In this document: one piece after another, positions 43,046-47,047 of the stretch
Position numbering within the stretch: position 1 is the first letter of the stretch
Layout of the letters: each line of letters begins with the position of its first letter
From: a bacterium
GTDB taxonomy: Bacteria > Armatimonadota > Zipacnadia > Zipacnadales > Zipacnadaceae
Length of the DNA stretch: 47,047 nucleotides
Reading direction: 5' to 3'
Assembly: GCA_030602615.1 (NCBI GenBank)
Contig: JAUVZM010000014.1
Location: 1 to 47,047, forward strand
The notes under the pieces: generated by a model
What the model was told of the DNA's origin: nothing
The model's database searches: none
What the model saw: only the letters and a program-made list of their open reading frames with translations
Made by a program: the position numbers and the translations under genes

Positions 43046-43678
43046 TTAGTCGTCAGGACCTGCCGGCCTCACGCCCAGAGCCTGGGCGATCTGTTCCACG
43101 GTTACCAAAGGCACATTGTGAGCTTCCAGAAACCGTTGGAGGGTGGCCCCAGCAGCCATATGTCCGTCCGGCGTCATTATCTCACACATTGCCACCACTG
43201 GTGCCAGTCCGGCCAGTTGGGATAGACGGACAGCGCCCTCAGTGTGGCCGGCCCGCTCTGCCAGGCCGTCCGGGGCTGCCGCCAGGGGGAAGACATGACC
43301 GGGACGGGCAAAATCCTCCGGGCGAGTCTCCGAGTCAGCCAGAGCCTGGATGGTGGCGGCACGATCAAATGCCGAGACCCCCGTGGTCACTGCCGGCGTG
43401 TAGTCTACAGGCATAGTAAACCGCGGCATATTCGCGCTACAAAACTGCTGGTCGAGGACGGGAATTTGCAGCTCGCTCAGCCGCTGGGGGGCCATAGCAA
43501 CGGTAATAAGACCCCGCACATGGGTGAGCATAAAATTTATGCTTTCCCCACTCACATACTGGGCGGCCTGCAGCAGATCAGCTTCATCTTCGCGGTTGGC
43601 TGAATCCAGCAGCGCAACAAAGCCGCCTCGGCGGAAATGATCAATCGCTTTATCCAGGGGAGTGACTGCAGTCGGCAA
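43046..43678 (-). CDS. ribB: 3,4-dihydroxy-2-butanone 4-phosphate synthase
   Basis: 210 residues, monofunctional RibB length, so not fused to GTP cyclohydrolase II. The acidic loop is DSANREDEADL (about 25-35). R29, E30 and E32 match the metal-binding residues of the usual RENEGD motif, although the Asn and Gly differ. TTGVSAFDRA, RPGHVFPL and RAGHTEGAVRLSQLAGL are normal. The GLICVA position reads GLITVA (T59), with the common Cys absent. The enzyme makes the butanone phosphate for riboflavin from ribulose 5-phosphate. Start TTG 43678 has AGGTGA upstream, and no ATG is available. No FMN riboswitch signature is seen upstream. Confidence 0.85.
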   Translation of the reverse strand: MPTAVTPLDKAIDHFRRGGFVALLDSANREDEADLLQAAQYVSGESINFMLTHVRGLITVAMAPQRLSELQIPVLDQQFCSANMPRFTMPVDYTPAVTTGVSAFDRAATIQALADSETRPEDFARPGHVFPLAAAPDGLAERAGHTEGAVRLSQLAGLAPVVAMCEIMTPDGHMAAGATLQRFLEAHNVPLVTVEQIAQALGVRPAGPDD

Positions 43679-43804
43679 GGTCTGCGATCACCTGGCAATC
43701 ATTACAAGGGCAAATATGAGGCTCGGTTGCTTCAGCGGCATTATAGGGAGTGATCGGGCCGGTGTCAATGAAGATACTATCTGTCATAGTTGGGAGCAAG
43801 TCGG

Positions 43805-43833
43805 TTGCATACTGCAAGGTGATTGAGTATAAT
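43805..43833 (+). promoter_or_regulatory. Strong tRNA promoter, TTGCAT-17-TATAAT
   Basis: TTGCAT (43805-43810), exactly 17 bases, and a perfect TATAAT (43828-43833), placing the start near 43840, 28 bases before the tRNA. Confidence 0.65.
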
Positions 43834-43867
43834 ATGGGCAGCCTACGAAGAAAAGGGCGTAACCTTC

Positions 43868-43942
43868 GGGCCTGTAGCTCAGCGGCAGAGCAGTCGGCTC
43901 ATAACCGATCGGTCGGTGGTTCGAATCCGCCCAGGCCCACCA
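43868..43942 (+). tRNA. tRNA with CAT anticodon (Met, or Ile2 after modification), CCA encoded
   Basis: A 75-base cloverleaf. GGGCCTG (43868-43874) pairs perfectly with CAGGCCC (43932-43938), followed by A73 and an encoded CCA. The D arm contains AGCTCAGCGGCAGAGC, the anticodon stem TCGG/CCGA closes the loop CTCATAA with anticodon CAT, and the T arm is GGTTCGAATCC. With a paired acceptor end and no three G-C pairs in the anticodon stem, it is not an initiator. Elongator Met is more likely than tRNA-Ile2, but modification decides this. Confidence 0.92.
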
Positions 43943-44047
43943 CCGAGGTGCAAATATCCACCACTTTCCCCAGCGGTAGCACCGTAGCATCTGGTAAGGT
44001 GGTTTTGATACTGTTGAGGCTTGCCGTTCACAAGTTGGCCTCGGCTG

Positions 44048-47047
44048 ATGCCAATGTTAGCAACTATTGCCGACCATATTATGTCGCGACGGCACAGGCT
44101 GGGGCGACATGTGCTGTTCATCGGTAGTGCCGTTCGCACACCCCCCGCAGACCGCGAAGTCTACCTGCTTCTCGAAGACCTGGCTCGCCAGCAGACAGGT
44201 ATGTCCTTCCAGCATCTGCCTGTCGAGCGGCGTGGGCCGGCGGCAGTGGCCGAATTTGCCCGCCAGGTACCCGACCAGGCGCAGCGCTGTCGGCTGCTAC
44301 GGGAGAGACTGAGTGATGTCCGTCCGGCTGAAGGCCACTCGCAACTGGCCCGGCTGATTCAGGACGGCTACTTCCCGACCATATTTACCATGGAGCCCCA
44401 CGATCTGCTGGAACAGGCCCTCAGCGACCGCCACCTGGAGCCGGAAACTGACTATCATCTGCTGGTTGCTGGCGTTGATGATGCGGAGACGATATCAGTG
44501 GCCCTGGAGGACTCCTCGCGGGTGGTAGTGCTAAAATGCGGTGGTGACCTGGCCAGTAAACGCCTGCCCCTAACTCCTGAGGAAATCCGCCAGGGATTGG
44601 AGCCGATAGGCGAGGTTATTGATGAGGCTTTCGGAGTGATCTGCATATGTACCGCCTACGACGAGCGTGATGAGCCGTTCCTGGACTTCGTGCCCGACGA
44701 AGGAGGTAAGGTCTTCTGGGTTAATCGGCAGGTGCCTACTGCCGATGAACAGATGTATACCCAGCTCAAACTGGAGAGTCCCGCCAGTATGGAGTTTCAC
44801 AGCTTACAGCCCAAGGTAGTCCGGTGGTTGGGCCATCGCCAGTCACAGCGTCATCTGCTGGTGCGCGAGCCCGGCTCATTCAATGACTTCTTTGCCCGGC
44901 TGCGCGACCGCTTCCAGTATCGCAGACACACCAGCCGGGGCCTGCGACGAGATCTTACTGTGCTGCGGGGCGGGCCCTACCGCTTTCTGGATTACTTCGA
45001 CACCGAGGATTCTGACTTCTTCTTCGGCCGAGACCACGAGATCTCCCAGCTCATAGACCTCATCGGGCAACATCGTTTGACCGTGCTATTTGGGCGATCG
45101 GGCATTGGCAAGACCTCGCTTATCAAGGCCGGGGTAATGGCACGACTGTTGGGCCGCCACGAGGAGCACCTGGATAATGCCGGGGTTTGGCTGCCGATCT
45201 ATGCTCGCTGCGAGGACGAGCCCATAGCCAACATCCGCCAGGCTGTGTTGCAGATAGCGGAAGAACAGAACTGCGATTTGGGCGAGGCCGTCGGTTCAGA
45301 TGAGCTGATTGATCTGCTGTCAGCAATTGCCACAGCTTCCTCCCAGCGCATTGTGGTATTCCTGGATCAGGCCGAGGAGCTTTTCGTCAAACTGGGCGGC
45401 GCCGTCCGCGATAGTTCTATTCAGCAGCTTAAACAGTGTCTGACCGCCGCGGATGAGCGCATCCGGCTAGTATTGAGCATCCGCGAAGACTACCTGGGCG
45501 AGCTGTATGAGCTGGAAGATGAGCTTCCGGGTATAATGGAGAACCTGTATCGGCTGCACAAGCTGGACAAGCAGCAAGCCGAACAGGCCATTGTCCAGCC
45601 CGCAGAGAACTTTGGCCTGCACGTGGAGCGAAAACTGGTAGACCAACTAGTAGAAGATTTGGCCCGCGAGGGGGTCGAACCTGTCGAGCTTCAGGTCGTC
45701 TGCGATCGGTTGTATGAACAGAAATCAGCCGGCTCAGACACCATCACTCAACGCGATTACGAGAAGCTGGGTGGCGCTCCTAAGATATTCAGTGAGTACC
45801 TGGACTATGCCCTGAGTCAATTGCCCATGCTCGAACGGCGGGTGGCTCGGGCCATTATCAAGCAGATGGCAGTCTCTTCCGAACTGAAGGCAGCACGCTC
45901 GCTGGAGCGAATTGCGCAAGAAGTGGGGCAAAATGCCCGCTTGGTCGAGCGAGTGATGGCTAAGCTAGTGGATTTCCGGCTGTTGCGCGGACTGGGCAAG
46001 GACAAACAACGCAACTACGAGCTAATCCACGAGCAGCTTATCCAGCAGGTTGATGAGTGGATGTCGGAGGAGGAACTGAAGCTGCGCGACGTCCAGGATC
46101 TGCTCACTCGCGAGCTTAACAACTTCCATAAGTTCGACCTGCTGATGGGCAGTGAAGAGCTACATATCATTAACGACCATCGCGAGGATCTCAGTATTGC
46201 CCCTGAGGAGATGGAGCTGATCCTGCGCAGCGTGGTCCATCACGATTTCGAGGTAGAGTATTGGTTTTCTCGCGCTGATGAGTTGGAAGCAGCCCAATAC
46301 TCCGTACTCAGTTCACTGCTGACCGACGAGAACCGCGAGGTCCGGCTGGTTGCTTACCGGCACATTGAGGATCACCTCGACCAAAGTCTCATACCCGCAC
46401 TGACAACAGGGCTTGACTACGATCAACCCGAGGTGCGCAATCTGGCTGCCCAGTATCTGCGCAGGATGAAGCGTGAGCTGAGTAACTGGCTGCGCGAGGG
46501 GGATGAGCGTCAGCAGATGGCAGCCGCTCGGGGGCTGGGGCACATCGCAGCCGACGATCAGCGCCCGGCACCGGCACTTATTGAAACTCTCAGCGACGAG
46601 CACCCCGAACTGACTGCGGAGGTTATCCACTACCTGAGAAAGACAGATAGCCCCCGCAACGTATCGACTCTCATCAATCGCATCACTTCCGAGCCAGATG
46701 CGCCCTGGGCAGTTGCCGATGCGCTTGGTCGGCTCTGTTCGGCGGAAGCCGGGCTTGACCGGCTGCAACGAGCCGTGCGCACCAACCCGAAAAGCGCCCG
46801 CCTGCAGTACGCCATAGCAGTGGCCCATACCCAGCGCCGCGAGTTCGAGAAAGCTAGGATACGCCTGGAGCGCGCCGAGCAGCTCACCTCTGGTCCTGCC
46901 GCTGCCAGATATTTGGCTGATGCCCGCGAAGCTATGCAGGCGGCTCAGCGGCAGAGCGCCGCGCCCACCGACCAGTGGGCCATGTTCGCGGGTGGCCCGG
47001 CCCATCACGGCTTCAGCAAACAGGCCATCACCCCGCCTCTGCGCGAG
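44048..47047 (+). CDS. Large STAND NTPase protein with degenerate SIR2-like N-terminus (3' end outside window)
   Basis: One thousand codons are open to the window edge. Starts at 44048, 44054 or 44081 all lack a clear ribosome site. Residues about 12-240 are SIR2-like: HVLFIGSAVRTP, PTIFTMEPHDLLEQAL, VVVLKCGGDLAS and FGVICICTAYDERDEPFLDF. The motifs normally read GAGxS, TTNxD and KxHG, so the glycine-rich loop, the Asn and the His are altered. Residues 310-660 are an nSTAND1 NTPase: YRFLDYFDTEDSDFFFGRD, Walker A FGRSGIGKTSL, Walker B RIVVFLDQAEELF, LSIREDYLGEL, ELQVVCDRLYE and the winged-helix tail YELIHEQL. HEAT- then TPR-like repeats follow, and WAMFAGGPAHHGFSK (about 977-991) starts a PQQ-type propeller. 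It follows the tRNA by 105 bases. Likely a signal-sensing or conflict protein. NADase activity should not be assumed. Confidence 0.75.
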   Translation, partial: MPMLATIADHIMSRRHRLGRHVLFIGSAVRTPPADREVYLLLEDLARQQTGMSFQHLPVERRGPAAVAEFARQVPDQAQRCRLLRERLSDVRPAEGHSQLARLIQDGYFPTIFTMEPHDLLEQALSDRHLEPETDYHLLVAGVDDAETISVALEDSSRVVVLKCGGDLASKRLPLTPEEIRQGLEPIGEVIDEAFGVICICTAYDERDEPFLDFVPDEGGKVFWVNRQVPTADEQMYTQLKLESPASMEFHSLQPKVVRWLGHRQSQRHLLVREPGSFNDFFARLRDRFQYRRHTSRGLRRDLTVLRGGPYRFLDYFDTEDSDFFFGRDHEISQLIDLIGQHRLTVLFGRSGIGKTSLIKAGVMARLLGRHEEHLDNAGVWLPIYARCEDEPIANIRQAVLQIAEEQNCDLGEAVGSDELIDLLSAIATASSQRIVVFLDQAEELFVKLGGAVRDSSIQQLKQCLTAADERIRLVLSIREDYLGELYELEDELPGIMENLYRLHKLDKQQAEQAIVQPAENFGLHVERKLVDQLVEDLAREGVEPVELQVVCDRLYEQKSAGSDTITQRDYEKLGGAPKIFSEYLDYALSQLPMLERRVARAIIKQMAVSSELKAARSLERIAQEVGQNARLVERVMAKLVDFRLLRGLGKDKQRNYELIHEQLIQQVDEWMSEEELKLRDVQDLLTRELNNFHKFDLLMGSEELHIINDHREDLSIAPEEMELILRSVVHHDFEVEYWFSRADELEAAQYSVLSSLLTDENREVRLVAYRHIEDHLDQSLIPALTTGLDYDQPEVRNLAAQYLRRMKRELSNWLREGDERQQMAAARGLGHIAADDQRPAPALIETLSDEHPELTAEVIHYLRKTDSPRNVSTLINRITSEPDAPWAVADALGRLCSAEAGLDRLQRAVRTNPKSARLQYAIAVAHTQRREFEKARIRLERAEQLTSGPAAARYLADAREAMQAAQRQSAAPTDQWAMFAGGPAHHGFSKQAITPPLRE

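Noticed and set aside
43679-43800. An FMN riboswitch upstream of ribB
   Set aside because: I looked for the conserved AGGGGCAGGGTG-type core in the reverse orientation and did not see it.
43868-47047. A direct repeat of the tRNA 3' end as an attachment site
   Set aside because: I found no second copy within this window, so no att site can be claimed.
1-47047. CRISPR arrays, insertion sequences and rRNA genes
   Set aside because: No regularly spaced repeats, transposase motifs or rRNA sequence were seen. The only tandem repeat is inside the PKD protein gene.

Overview
The window reads as chromosomal DNA of an uncultivated-type, diderm (outer-membrane) bacterium of fairly high G+C. Four 60-base stretches counted by hand ran from 43 to 58 percent, and most genes look near 58-60. 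Diderm evidence is a predicted beta-barrel protein ending in an aromatic residue (24199-25200), a CsgG-like secreted protein, and MurJ with other peptidoglycan-related genes. Sugar-phosphate isomerases, a Gfo/Idh dehydrogenase, a URO-D-family protein, a PKD-domain protein and STAND/PQQ architecture recall Armatimonadota or Planctomycetota-like lineages. The phylum cannot be fixed from this window.

Layout. 1-9.8 kb: a TIM-barrel sugar isomerase; a compact reverse operon DUF4129 - DUF4350 - MoxR ATPase - DUF58/vWA; a second TIM-barrel isomerase; an AT-richer secreted protein of unknown function; a Gfo/Idh oxidoreductase. 9.9-16.7 kb: a CsgG-like protein, glmM, an RDD-signal peptidase I fusion whose catalytic serine position is alanine, a URO-D-family protein, a broken coding remnant, and a radical SAM protein. 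16.7-25.2 kb: a five-gene reverse cluster with a beta-barrel protein, a ketosynthase with an altered active site, and three signalling proteins (a 7TM-type GAF-PAS kinase, a kinase with an eroded ATPase domain, and a receiver-kinase-receiver hybrid).

25.4-33.4 kb: an FAD-linked oxidase, cysE behind a near-consensus promoter followed at once by a terminator-like hairpin, a VanW/G5 protein, murJ, a nucleoside hydrolase and a class II Fic protein. 33.4-43.7 kb: lepA behind a repeated TGAAACTT(TT)AGG element, a PKD protein with Met-Gly-Pro repeats, pyrC and carA, a TPR lipoprotein, a GAF sensor kinase, an EamA transporter and ribB. 43.8-47.0 kb: a tRNA-Met-type gene (CAT anticodon) with a strong promoter, then the first 1000 codons of a very large STAND NTPase protein that runs off the window.

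The best candidate for an undescribed system is this STAND protein: a degenerate SIR2-like N-terminus, an nSTAND1-type NTPase, HEAT/TPR-like repeats and the start of a PQQ-type propeller, placed directly behind a tRNA gene. Next are the serine-less signal peptidase fusion and the ketosynthase/sensor-kinase cluster. Several enzymes in the window keep their fold motifs while changing a catalytic residue. Those calls rest on direct reading of codons and should be checked against homologues.
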